From positions 59,628 through 123,627 of the forward strand of contig NZ_JACGWZ010000009.1 of NCBI RefSeq assembly GCF_014137975.1: a stretch of 64,000 nt of DNA, written 5' to 3'. The stretch's first letter is position 1; each line of letters begins with the position of its first letter. Below the pieces are notes generated by a model that searched no databases, was not told the origin of the DNA, and saw nothing but the letters and a program-made list of their open reading frames with translations. Positions 52,978-60,423 of the stretch are shown here, piece by piece. This stretch comes from Halosaccharopolyspora lacisalsi. Its GTDB lineage: Bacteria; Actinomycetota; Actinomycetes; Mycobacteriales; Pseudonocardiaceae. Made by a program: the position numbers and the translations under genes.

Positions 52978-53775
52978 GTGACACCTTCCGACAAGCCGCA
53001 GGGTTCGGATCCGCAGCAGGAGGATCCGGCCTCGGTCATGACGCAGGCAGTCGACGACAGCACAACCGCCACGTCCGCCGAGCAGCAGAGATCCGACGGC
53101 GGGGCGGCGGCCGACGCGGAGCAGCGACCGTCCGAGTCGCGCGGTGGGGAGAGTTCGGAGGGGACCGAGGCGCCTCCGCCGTGGCAGCGTGGTTCGGCCA
53201 CGTCGACCGCTTCGGCATCCTCGGATCCGGCCGACGAGACCACCGCGCGCGATTCGGCTCCGGACTCGGGCGCGGAGGACACCCAGACGATCCGTCCCCT
53301 GCAGGAGGATCCGGAGGGGGAGGCCACCGAGTCGGCCTCCCCCGGCCGCAGCACGGTGTCCTTCGGGGCCGAGTCGCGGGCGGGGGCCACGAGCGCCCGG
53401 CGCCCCAGCCGGGGGCCGCGGCGGGCCAGCTTGCAGGTCAGGCGGGTGGATCCGTGGTCGGTGCTCAAGCTCTCCCTGGTGCTGAGCGTGGCGATGTTCT
53501 TCGCCTGGATGATCGCCGTGGCGGTGCTCTACGGCGTGCTCGGTGGCATGGGTGTTTGGGAGCAGCTCAACGGTACGTTCAGCGATCTGACCCAGCCGGA
53601 GAACTCGCTCGGGGAACCGCTGATCAGCCCGGCCCGGGTGTTCGGCGTGGCCTCGATCATCGGTGCGGTCAACATCGTGCTGCTCACGGCGCTGGCCACC
53701 GTGGCTTCCTTCATCTACAACGTGGCCGCCGACTTCGCCGGTGGTGTGGAGGTCACCCTCTCCGAACGCGACTGA
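52978..53775 (+). CDS. DUF3566 membrane protein
   Basis: A 265-residue protein. The first 145 residues are acidic, Ser/Ala/Glu-rich and disordered. The DUF3566 domain follows: RRVDPWSVLKLSLVLSVAMFF as the first helix and IIGAVNIVLLTALATVASFIYN as the second, ending VEVTLSERD. It is the positional equivalent of mycobacterial Rv0007, always after gyrA. The function is unknown. GTG 52978 with GTGAAGGA upstream. Confidence 0.9.
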   Translation: MTPSDKPQGSDPQQEDPASVMTQAVDDSTTATSAEQQRSDGGAAADAEQRPSESRGGESSEGTEAPPPWQRGSATSTASASSDPADETTARDSAPDSGAEDTQTIRPLQEDPEGEATESASPGRSTVSFGAESRAGATSARRPSRGPRRASLQVRRVDPWSVLKLSLVLSVAMFFAWMIAVAVLYGVLGGMGVWEQLNGTFSDLTQPENSLGEPLISPARVFGVASIIGAVNIVLLTALATVASFIYNVAADFAGGVEVTLSERD

Positions 53776-53826
53776 GGCTTTTTCCGGCTCCGGTACCGGC
53801 TTGCGTAGCGGGTCCGGTGGCGGAAC

Positions 53827-53912
53827 CTCAGGCGGGGCCTCGCGAGGAAAGCCCCGACGTGATGTGGAGACCTACCTGATGTCGGGGGTCCCACAGCGAG
53901 GCCCCGCCTGAG
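53827..53912. repeat. Nested 86-bp palindrome after the DUF3566 gene
   Basis: Outer arms CTCAGGCGGGGCCTCGC (53827-53843) and GCGAGGCCCCGCCTGAG (53896-53912) are perfect 17-bp inverted repeats. Inside them CCCCGAC (53852-53858) and GTCGGGG (53881-53887) form a second stem. The element lies 51 bases after the stop codon. It may be a terminator or processing signal, a structured RNA, or a palindromic repeat. The rest of the gap to 54112 shows nothing I can support. Confidence 0.65.
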
Positions 53913-54112
53913 AACCCGCGGTGGTCCAGCTGCGTGCTGGGGGAGAAAGCGGCTGGCGCCGCTTGCCTGACGGTGGAGGCGTTCAGGTGGGCGTCCACCG
54001 GTCCGGGCGTGCTTCGGGCCAGTGGGGCGTGAGCTGGAATGATAGGTGAGTCCACCCCCGGTTTGGAAGGCCTGAATAAGGTCATGTAGTGTTGGAGACG
54101 TCGGACAACGAA

Positions 54113-54186
54113 GGGCCTATAGCTCAGTCGGTTAGAGCGCTTTGCTGATAACGAAGAGGTCGGAGGTTCAAGTCCTCCTAGGCCCA
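54113..54186 (+). tRNA. ileT: tRNA-Ile (GAT)
   Basis: A 74-base cloverleaf: acceptor GGGCCTA pairs with TAGGCCC, D-loop AGCTCAGTCGGTTAGAGC, anticodon loop CTGATAA with GAT, and T-arm GGAGGTTCAAGTCCTCC. The discriminator is A and CCA is not encoded. It is the standard ileT next to gyrA in actinomycetes. Confidence 0.97.
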
Positions 54187-54250
54187 CTCTCTTCCCGCGC
54201 CGACCCAATGTGCGGCGGCACGGGTTCCGTAACGGTAGGAGGCGACCGAA

Positions 54251-54367
54251 GTGAAGAAGCTGCTCGTTCTGGCCGCAGTCGCTGGTGCTGTTCTGTTCGT
54301 CGTCCAGCGGAAGCGTGCCGCCAAGGCGGAGGCAGACCTCTGGCGCGAGGCCACGGCCGAGGCCTGA
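54251..54367 (+). CDS. DLW-39 family mini-protein
   Basis: A 38-residue protein between the two tRNA genes. GTG 54251 has AGGAGG eight bases upstream. One transmembrane helix (LLVLAAVAGAVLFVV) is followed by a basic stretch and DLWREATAEA, the DLW motif of the actinobacterial DLW-39 family. The role is unknown. The family is tightly linked to this locus. Confidence 0.88.
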   Translation: MKKLLVLAAVAGAVLFVVQRKRAAKAEADLWREATAEA

Positions 54368-54451
54368 GAGCTTCGACCGATTGACTCCGCCGGAGATCGT
54401 GAGCGGCTGTTTCATGCCGGTTCGGACCCGTACGGTCTACGGTGCCGAGGC

Positions 54452-54524
54452 GGGGACGTAGCTCAATCGGCAGAGCACCGCTTTTGCAAGGCGGGGGTTA
54501 GGGGTTCGATTCCCCTCGTCTCCA
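54452..54524 (+). tRNA. alaT: tRNA-Ala (TGC)
   Basis: A 73-base cloverleaf: acceptor GGGGACG pairs with CGTCTCC, D-loop AGCTCAATCGGCAGAGC, anticodon loop TTTGCAA with TGC, and T-arm AGGGGTTCGATTCCCCT. The discriminator is A and CCA is not encoded. A classic terminator follows directly. Confidence 0.97.
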
Positions 54525-54532
54525 CAGAGGGA

Positions 54533-54561
54533 AGACCAGGTCACACGGCCTGGTCTTTTTT
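54533..54561 (+). terminator. Intrinsic terminator after tRNA-Ala
   Basis: AGACCAGG (54533-54540) pairs with CCTGGTCT (54549-54556), followed by a run of six T. It ends the tRNA unit. Confidence 0.92.
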
Positions 54562-54687
54562 CATGTCCTTTTCGGGGCACGTGTGGGGCGCATACCGCCG
54601 AATCGAGCCGCCGGGCCTTCCCGGGGCCCTCGAGGGGCTCATCGCTCGTGGCCCCTGCTCGTGAAAGCCCCGTTCGTGGAAGCACTG

Positions 54688-55482
54688 TCACGCGGTGCGG
54701 TGGTGCCGCCAGTTCTGATCGGTGGCGAACAGGTAGTTGCGCGTCTCGGGCAGCACGCGCTCGGTGCGCACCCAGCGGGGGCGTCGCCAGGTGTACATGG
54801 TGTAGCCATGCTCGCGCAGCGAGCGGGTGAACTCGGCGGCGGTGGTGTCGTAGCGGCTGAGGTGCCGGTCCTCGATCTCCAGCAGCAGCGCGGGGCGGTG
54901 CTCGGCGATGGTGTCCCGCGCTCCCTCCACGACGTTCGGTTCGAACCCCTCGACGTCGACCTTCATGAAGTGGACCCGCTCGATCGAGCGCTGCTCGCGG
55001 ATCTCGTCCACCGAGTGGATGGCGGTGGGCAGTGAGCGAGTGTGGGACCACCACGTCGGCCGGCGCCGTTCGTCGGCCGAGTCGCCGACGTGAGCGTGTC
55101 CGTGGATGGGCAGTCCGAACCGCACGGGCAGCCTCAGGTGGCTCGTACCGGGCTCACGTCCCATACCGGCGCGTTCCGGGCGGAGGTGCCCGACACCGCC
55201 CAGACGGCGGCCGGCGCCGAGCACTCCGTGGGGCTTGCGCTGCGGTTCGAAGCTGTGCACGCTGCCGTTTCCGCCGACCAGGTCGGCCAGCGCGAAGCTG
55301 TACATGCCGTAGGCGGCCCCGATGTCGAAGCAGGTGTCGCCGGGTCCCACCAGCTGGTCGAGCCCGAGGAGCTCCGGCTCGGCCAGCGAGAACGCCGCGG
55401 CCCGTCGGAGCGTGGCGGCGATCATCGACAGCCCGGTGCTCGCCTTCCGCTCGTTACCGCGCACGTTCCCGTTCTCGGACAC
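54688..55482 (-). CDS. FkbM-family methyltransferase
   Basis: A 264-residue SAM-dependent methyltransferase of the FkbM family (O-methylation of sugars, polyketides or glycolipids in characterised members). The SAM motif is GDTCFDIGAAYGMYSFALAD at about residues 50-69, then VHSFEPQ. FMKVDVEGFEPNVVEGARDT and ALLLEIEDRHL are the other family motifs. GTG 55482 with GAGGAG upstream. It is an accessory gene inserted between tRNA-Ala and the cwsA-like gene relative to mycobacteria. The acceptor is unknown. Confidence 0.87.
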   Translation of the reverse strand: MSENGNVRGNERKASTGLSMIAATLRRAAAFSLAEPELLGLDQLVGPGDTCFDIGAAYGMYSFALADLVGGNGSVHSFEPQRKPHGVLGAGRRLGGVGHLRPERAGMGREPGTSHLRLPVRFGLPIHGHAHVGDSADERRRPTWWSHTRSLPTAIHSVDEIREQRSIERVHFMKVDVEGFEPNVVEGARDTIAEHRPALLLEIEDRHLSRYDTTAAEFTRSLREHGYTMYTWRRPRWVRTERVLPETRNYLFATDQNWRHHRTA

Positions 55483-55574
55483 GCAGAGGCTCCTCGTCGC
55501 CGGTGACACCGTCCGGCGACAGGTTAGCTTGCCGGCGCCCCGCGTCGTCGGCGCCCGAGCCGAACGGAAGTCGT

Positions 55575-56077
55575 TCAGCGGTTTTCGACCGATTTCTGCA
55601 CGCCCTCGACGGTCTGGCGTAACGCGTCCTGGAGCTGGGCCCGGCGCTCCTCCAGGAAGGTCTCGGCCCGCTCGGGGGTAGTTGGTCCATGATGCTCTGG
55701 AGACCGTCCGGAACGGTGCGCAGCCGGAAGCGCTGGGTCAGCAGGCACCCGTCACCGTCGGGCTCCATCTCGAACGACCACACCGAGTTCTCGTTGTCCG
55801 GTGACGAGCTCAGCACGGCCCAGGCGAAGCGCCGAGCGGGGTCGGCTCCGACGCCCTCGCACTCCGCGCTCCAAGTGCGGTCTCCGGAGCGGTTGTGGCC
55901 GAGGAACCGGGCTCCGAGCGCCCCGGGCTGTCCCTCGGTCCACTCACCACCGACGCATTCCGGACTCCACTCACCCATGCGGGTGATATCGCTGGCCACC
56001 GCGTAGACGGCTTCCGGCGAGGCGTCGACTCGCGCGGAAGCGTGTATGTCGTAGACGGCGTCTGAGGACTGGTTCAT
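55575..56077 (-). CDS. SRPBCC family protein, C-terminal frameshift
   Basis: A START/SRPBCC-fold protein (polyketide cyclase/dehydrase group) binding a hydrophobic ligand. ATG 56077 with GGCAGG upstream. ARVDASPEAVYAVASDITRM, GEWSPECVGGEW and NSVWSFEMEPDGDGCLLTQR are the family core. After LQSIMDQL the frame loses protein character and would run to 55454. In a neighbouring frame the expected C-terminal helix reads ERAETFLEERRAQLQDALRQ and ends SVENR-stop at 55575. One extra base in the GGGGG run at 55674-55678 would restore a 167-residue protein. The indel is real or a homopolymer sequence error. The function is unknown. Confidence 0.72.
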
Positions 56078-56176
56078 GACCACAGCCTGCCACGGACAGG
56101 TGTCGATGGTGGTGGAACGGCGATACGTGGTCACGATCGAGTGCGAGTGGGCCGGGCGGCTTCGACGAAACCCCCC

Positions 56177-56758
56177 TCAGCGTTCCTTGTCCGAGTCCAG
56201 GGCGGTGGGCGTGCCGGAGACCTGGCCGTCCGTGTGCGCTTCGGACCCGTTGGTGGACTTGCCCTCGGAATCCTGGGCGGGGAAGCGGTCGTGCTCGGCG
56301 TCGACCACGGGCAGCTCCTCCGGTCGCCGCGAGAGCGCCACAGCGGCGGCCGCCGCCAGTCCCGCCAGCGCCAGCAGCACCCACGGCCACTTGCGGCGGC
56401 TCTTGGGCGCGGGTTCGATGCGCCCCGCCAGCTCCTTGCGAGCCGCCTCGGCGTTCTTCGCGAGTTGCTTGCGCGACCGGGCGGACTTCTTCTCCCACTG
56501 CTTGCGGGCCTTCTTGCCCCGCTTGGCCAGTTCCTTGCGGGACATGCCGGTGGCCCGCTGGGCGAGCCGCTCCTGCAGGTCCTCGGTGGAGACACCGCGA
56601 CTGGCCAGTTCCTGTTCGGCGAGCAGGATGGCCTGGCGGGTGATCTCCGTACCCTTCTTGCTGGCGCGAGCCGCACCGTGACGCGCGTTGCGCACGCCGG
56701 TGCCCACGGCCTTGCCCATGTTCTCACCAGCTCGGGACATGGCCTCGACCTCGTCCAT
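56177..56758 (-). CDS. CwsA-like membrane protein (positional equivalent)
   Basis: A 193-residue protein with a Lys/Arg/Glu-rich helical N-terminal region (KKGTEITRQAILLAEQELAS, then RKELAKRGKKARKQWEKKSA), one transmembrane helix (WPWVLLALAGLAAAAAVAL at about 125-143) and an acidic tail. Layout and position, between tRNA-Ala and ppiA, correspond to CwsA (Rv0008c), a mycobacterial cell-wall and division protein that interacts with CrgA, also present in this window. Sequence identity is too low to be sure by eye. Start ATG 56758 with AAGGAGG upstream. Confidence 0.65.
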   Translation of the reverse strand: MDEVEAMSRAGENMGKAVGTGVRNARHGAARASKKGTEITRQAILLAEQELASRGVSTEDLQERLAQRATGMSRKELAKRGKKARKQWEKKSARSRKQLAKNAEAARKELAGRIEPAPKSRRKWPWVLLALAGLAAAAAVALSRRPEELPVVDAEHDRFPAQDSEGKSTNGSEAHTDGQVSGTPTALDSDKER

Positions 56759-56942
56759 CGTGTGCCTCCTTGGCCGGCTGTCACCGGTCGTTACGAGTTG
56801 TCGTCCCGGCGCTGCGACGGCCGGGGTGCGGCACGCTCTCGGTGCCGCGGCTGACCCGTGCGGGACATGCCCGTGACGGGACGATCAGCCCCATACTGCA
56901 CCCTGAGGCGGGGATCGCGCTCGCTGATGGCAGGATGGGGCG

Positions 56943-57497
56943 GTGGCTGAAGAAAATGGATCGCTCGTCGGGACGACGTTGACCGCGACCCTGCAGACGA
57001 CGCAGGGCGACATCCGCGTCAACCTGTTCCCGAACCAGGCGCCCAAGACCGTGAGCAACTTCGTCGGCCTCGCCGAGGGAACCGCGGAGTACTCCGAACC
57101 GAACGCCAGGGGCGAACGCTCCGGGCCGTTCTACGACGGCGTGATCTTCCACCGGATCATCGAGGGCTTCATGATCCAGACCGGTGACCCGACGGGCACC
57201 GGCCGGGGTGGCCCCGGCTACCAGTTCGCCGACGAGTTCCACCCGGAGTTGCAGTTCAACCGCCCCTACCTGCTGGGGATGGCCAACGCGGGGCCGAACA
57301 CCAACGGCTCGCAGTTCTTCATCACGGTGGCTCCGCAGGCTCACCTGAACTACAAGCACACGATCTTCGGCGAGGTGGCCGACCAGGACTCCCGCGATGT
57401 GGTGGACGTGATCGCCCGCTCGGCGACCGGTCAGGCCGACCGCCCCGTCAACGACATCGTGATCGAGAAGGTCACCATCGACCGCGGCGAGTCCTGA
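56943..57497 (+). CDS. ppiA: Cyclophilin-type peptidyl-prolyl isomerase
   Basis: A 184-residue cyclophilin that isomerises Xaa-Pro bonds. FHRIIEGFMIQTGDPTGTGR holds the catalytic Arg. GMANAGPNTNGSQFFIT and HTIFGEV are the binding-site motifs. There is no signal peptide, so it is cytoplasmic. GTG 56943 stands six bases after a CAGGAT box with no Shine-Dalgarno, so a leaderless message is likely. It is equivalent to mycobacterial ppiA at the same place. The rhomboid gene follows 19 bases later. Confidence 0.96.
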   Translation: MAEENGSLVGTTLTATLQTTQGDIRVNLFPNQAPKTVSNFVGLAEGTAEYSEPNARGERSGPFYDGVIFHRIIEGFMIQTGDPTGTGRGGPGYQFADEFHPELQFNRPYLLGMANAGPNTNGSQFFITVAPQAHLNYKHTIFGEVADQDSRDVVDVIARSATGQADRPVNDIVIEKVTIDRGES

Positions 57498-57516
57498 CCC
57501 GAACACGGGGGCCGAT

Positions 57517-58446
57517 GTGACCGTTCCGCCCGGCCAGACTCCGGAGCCGCAGGAGAGCCAGCCGATGCCCGGCTGCGCGCGTCATCCTGACCGGCCGACC
57601 GGATTGCGCTGCGTGCGTTGTGATCGTCCTATGTGCCCGGAGTGCCTGCGCGAGGCTTCCGTCGGCTACCAGTGCGTCGACTGCGTCGCCAAGGCCGAGC
57701 GCGGGAGCCGACGGCCGGTGACCGTGGCGGGGGCGCGACTGTCGACCAAGCCGGTGATCGTGCCGGTGCTGGTCGCGCTGAACGTGCTCGTCTACGTGGC
57801 CAGTGCCGTGCAGGCGGGCAGTGCCATGAACAACGCCCGTTCGGGCCTGTTCTCCGCGCTGGCGATGTGGTCACCGGCGGTGACCGGCGCGGGGCAGTGG
57901 TGGCGGCTGGTGACCTCCGGGTTCCTGCACATCGGGCTGCTCCACCTCGTGGTCAACATGATCGCGCTGTGGGTCATCGGGCGGGATCTGGAGCTGGTGC
58001 TGGGGCGGTTGCGCTTCAGCGCGGTCTATCTGCTGGCGATGCTCGGCGGCAGCACGGCCGTGTTCCTGTTCGGTGAGTTGTCCCGCCCGGTGGCCGGTGC
58101 TTCGGGAGCGATCTACGGGCTCATGGGCGGGATCGCGATCGCGGCGCTGCGGCTGAAGCTGAACATGCGCTCGATCCTGATGGTCATCGGGATCAACATC
58201 GTGCTGACCATCAGCATCCCTGGGATCTCCCTGCTCGGGCACCTCGGCGGGCTCGTGATCGGGGGGGTGGCCACGGCGGCGATGCTCTACGCACCGGTGA
58301 GCCGGCGCAACCTCTGGCAGTCCGGAGCGCTCGTGGCCCTGCTGGTCGTGCTGGTACTCGCACTGATCACGCGGGACCTGCAGCTCGGCGACGTCATGTG
58401 CGTGCGGGGGCCGCAGGGCTTGCAGTGCTACTCACCGCGGGGCTGA
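57517..58446 (+). CDS. Rhomboid protease with N-terminal B-box zinc finger
   Basis: A 309-residue intramembrane serine protease. The N-terminal cytosolic part has a B-box-like zinc finger with Cys/His pairs (CARHPDRPTGLRCVRCDRP, then MCPECLREASVGYQCVDC). Six helices follow. The catalytic Ser is in GASGAIYGLMGG and the catalytic His in LLGHLGGLVIGG. LLHLVVNMIALWVIGRDLE is the conserved second helix with the oxyanion Asn and His. Start GTG 57517. The substrate is unknown. The finger may recruit it to a partner. Confidence 0.93.
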   Translation: MTVPPGQTPEPQESQPMPGCARHPDRPTGLRCVRCDRPMCPECLREASVGYQCVDCVAKAERGSRRPVTVAGARLSTKPVIVPVLVALNVLVYVASAVQAGSAMNNARSGLFSALAMWSPAVTGAGQWWRLVTSGFLHIGLLHLVVNMIALWVIGRDLELVLGRLRFSAVYLLAMLGGSTAVFLFGELSRPVAGASGAIYGLMGGIAIAALRLKLNMRSILMVIGINIVLTISIPGISLLGHLGGLVIGGVATAAMLYAPVSRRNLWQSGALVALLVVLVLALITRDLQLGDVMCVRGPQGLQCYSPRG

Positions 58447-58447
58447 C

Positions 58448-58870
58448 TCACGGCCGGATCCGGTCGAGTCGCTCGGCGACCTCGGTCACGTCCGTGCCCA
58501 GGTCGAGTTTGGTGAGGACGACGAGCCCGCCACCCACGTCGTGCTCGGGGACCTCGAGCTCCAGCGTCTCGACCGTGCGACCGAGGCGCTGGGAGCGCCG
58601 CACCCGCACCCGCACCTGATCCCACGACCACTGCTTCGTGCCGCCCGGGGTCCGCAGGGTGATCCCGGTGGTGTCGGCGCGCAGGCGGGGACGCAGGATG
58701 CTGCCGAGGACCGAGACGGCCGCGAGGACGACGACCAGGACGCCGATGAACAGGCCGTCGACGGCGCCGGGGGCCGTCGACCACCACAGCGCGGCGGCGA
58801 CGGTCAGGGCCCAGCCGCAGCCGACGAGCCAGGTCGGTGTCGACCACCGGGACGGAGTGTCTTCCTGCAC
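58448..58870 (-). CDS. PH-domain membrane protein
   Basis: A 140-residue protein with two N-terminal transmembrane helices (LVGCGWALTVAAALWW and GLFIGVLVVVLAAVSVLG) and a bacterial PH-like domain (RADTTGITLRTPGGTKQWSW, then VRVRVRRSQRLGRTVETLEL). It is equivalent to mycobacterial Rv0010c. GTG 58870. The function is unknown. A dense cluster of DnaA boxes lies 59-112 bases upstream. The stop is two bases from that of the convergent rhomboid gene. Confidence 0.87.
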   Translation of the reverse strand: MQEDTPSRWSTPTWLVGCGWALTVAAALWWSTAPGAVDGLFIGVLVVVLAAVSVLGSILRPRLRADTTGITLRTPGGTKQWSWDQVRVRVRRSQRLGRTVETLELEVPEHDVGGGLVVLTKLDLGTDVTEVAERLDRIRP

Positions 58871-58928
58871 GCGGAGAGCTCAGCTCCTTCGGATCTCGTC
58901 CTCGCCTGCCACGCGGCTACCGAGCGAG

Positions 58929-58982
58929 CTGTCCACAGAAGTTATCCACAAGGGTTTTCCACATGGGGATAACTTACACACA
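58929..58982. promoter_or_regulatory. Isolated cluster of five DnaA boxes
   Basis: CTGTCCACA (58929-58937), TTATCCACA (58942-58950, exact consensus), TTTTCCACA (58955-58963), TGGGGATAA (58964-58972, minus) and TTACACACA (58974-58982) lie in 54 bases, between the PH-domain gene and crgA, 15 kb from oriC. Density equals that of oriC itself. It may regulate the PH-domain gene or titrate or reactivate DnaA. Confidence 0.8.
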
Positions 58983-59023
58983 TGTTGTTCGCTCACCGAC
59001 CGCGACAGTATCTCGACAGCAGT

Positions 59024-59053
59024 AGCCCCGAAGGCGTGAACGCCTCCGGGGCT
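59024..59053 (-). terminator. Terminator of crgA
   Basis: AGCCCCG-A-AGGCG (59024-59036) pairs with CGCCT-C-CGGGGCT (59041-59053) around TGAA, 18 bases after the crgA stop. It separates crgA from the DnaA-box cluster. Confidence 0.8.
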
Positions 59054-59071
59054 GGTCACGACGTGTGGTGA

Positions 59072-59338
59072 TTACCGCCACTTCATGGTCATCAGCAGTC
59101 CGATGATCATGAAGGCGAACCCGATCGCGAAGTTCCACGCGCCGAGCTCGGCCATGAAGGGGATCTGTGGTCCGGCCAGGTAGTTCACGACCAACCAGAG
59201 CAGGCCGACCACCATCAGCCCCAGCATGACGACGACGTAGATCGGATGCGACGGTCCGACCGCTTTCGCCTCCACCGGTGTGCGACGGGCGACCGGTGGA
59301 GCGGAGGAGTCCTTCTTGCGGACCTTGGACTTGGGCAT
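59072..59338 (-). CDS. crgA: Cell division protein CrgA
   Basis: An 88-residue two-helix membrane protein that coordinates FtsZ, FtsI and wall synthesis in actinomycetes. The N-terminal tail PKSKVRKK is typical. The helices are YVVVMLGLMVVGLLWLVVNY and FAIGFAFMIIGLLMTMKW, and the loop LGAWNFAIGF is the family mark. Start ATG 59338 has AGGACAC upstream. It is divergent from trpG. Confidence 0.96.
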   Translation of the reverse strand: MPKSKVRKKDSSAPPVARRTPVEAKAVGPSHPIYVVVMLGLMVVGLLWLVVNYLAGPQIPFMAELGAWNFAIGFAFMIIGLLMTMKWR

Positions 59339-59645
59339 GGTGTCCTCGCCAGGTGTAGCAGCCGACCGGGCGGTCGTGCTGCGTGGTCAATACGGCCGCG
59401 GGGCGGGTCTTCGTCGGAACGTCGACCAGCCTCGAAGCGAACCCATATCCTCCCCTACACGTTAACGTAATCACAGGCGTGCCCGAACATCCCGTGGCAC
59501 TCGCGGTGAGCGAGGGAACGCCACGGGTGCACCGAGGCCCGACGGCGCCTCGACGCACCGCGCCCGTGGTCGGGTGCGTCGGCATTCGAGCGGGTGTCCC
59601 CGCGTGCCCTGGAAGGCGTCCCGAGGTGCTGGGTAGGCTGTCGGC
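59339..59645. promoter_or_regulatory. crgA-trpG divergent intergenic region
   Basis: This 307-base gap contains the perfect palindrome ACGTTAACGT (59459-59468) in an AT-richer patch, likely part of the crgA promoter zone, and an inverted repeat CCCGTGGC (59491-59498) with GCCACGGG (59520-59527). A TAGGCT box (59634-59639) lies six bases before the trpG start. No gene is visible. Confidence 0.5.
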
Positions 59646-60287
59646 GTGCGTGTACTGGTCGTCGACAACTACGACAGCTTCGTCTACAACCTCGTGCAGT
59701 ACCTCGCCCAGCTGGGTGCGGACTGCGTCGTGCGTCGCAACGACGTTGTCACCGAAGCCGAGGTCGCCGAGGCGGACGGAGTGCTGCTCAGCCCCGGTCC
59801 CGGAACGCCGGAGCGGGCCGGGCGCTCGATGGAGCTCGTCGAGGGGTGCGCCCGCGAGCGCAAGCCGCTGCTCGGGGTGTGCCTCGGTCACCAGGCGATC
59901 GGAGCGGCCTGGGGCAGCACCGTCGAGCGTGCGCCCGAGCTGCTGCACGGCAAGACCAGCGAGATCCACCACTCCGGCACCGGAGTGTTCGACGGCCTGC
60001 CGCGCCCGTTCACCGCCACGCGCTACCACTCGCTGATCGTGCGGGCCACCGAGATCCCCGAAGGCTTCGAGGTCACCGGCCGCACCGAGTCGGGCATCGT
60101 GATGGGGATGCGGCACGGCGAGCTGCCGCTGGAAGGGGTGCAGTTCCACCCCGAGTCGGTGCTGACCGACGGCGGCCACCGCATGCTGGCGAACTGGATG
60201 GCCGCGGCCGGACACCCGGTCGACGAGCACACGGTCGCCGAACTCGAGCGCGGGATGCGCGAGGTCGCCGCCAGCGCGCTGCGCTGA
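59646..60287 (+). CDS. pabA: Glutamine amidotransferase of anthranilate/aminodeoxychorismate synthase
   Basis: A 213-residue class I glutamine amidotransferase supplying ammonia to the synthase partner. The nucleophile Cys is in LLGVCLGHQAIG, and His/Glu in VQFHPESVLT. VDNYDSFVYNLVQYL is the N-terminal motif. It is the counterpart of the gene annotated trpG/pabA (Rv0013) in mycobacteria. The standalone position suggests it may serve folate (PabA), tryptophan (TrpG) or both. GTG 59646 is probably leaderless. It is convergent with pknB, with a parS site between them. Confidence 0.9.
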   Translation: MRVLVVDNYDSFVYNLVQYLAQLGADCVVRRNDVVTEAEVAEADGVLLSPGPGTPERAGRSMELVEGCARERKPLLGVCLGHQAIGAAWGSTVERAPELLHGKTSEIHHSGTGVFDGLPRPFTATRYHSLIVRATEIPEGFEVTGRTESGIVMGMRHGELPLEGVQFHPESVLTDGGHRMLANWMAAAGHPVDEHTVAELERGMREVAASALR

Positions 60288-60331
60288 CCCTCGTGTGATC
60301 CTTCGCGGCGCGCTGGCCAGTACGAACGGTC

Positions 60332-60345
60332 GTTTCACGTGAAAC
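60332..60345. other. parS site 6
   Basis: GTTTCACGTGAAAC in the gap between the convergent pabA and pknB genes, 17 kb to the right of oriC. It is the only perfect site I find on that side in the window. Confidence 0.93.
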
Positions 60346-60423
60346 GATCCGGCAATCTCGGCAACGCTCCGGTCGGTCACCGGTGCGCTGCCGCGCCTCC
60401 CGCGTCCTTCCTGCTCCCGGACG

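Noticed and set aside
52978..53410. Acidic low-complexity N terminus of the DUF3566 protein as a wrong start
   Set aside because: GTG 52978 has a good ribosome site, and family members have similar disordered N termini.
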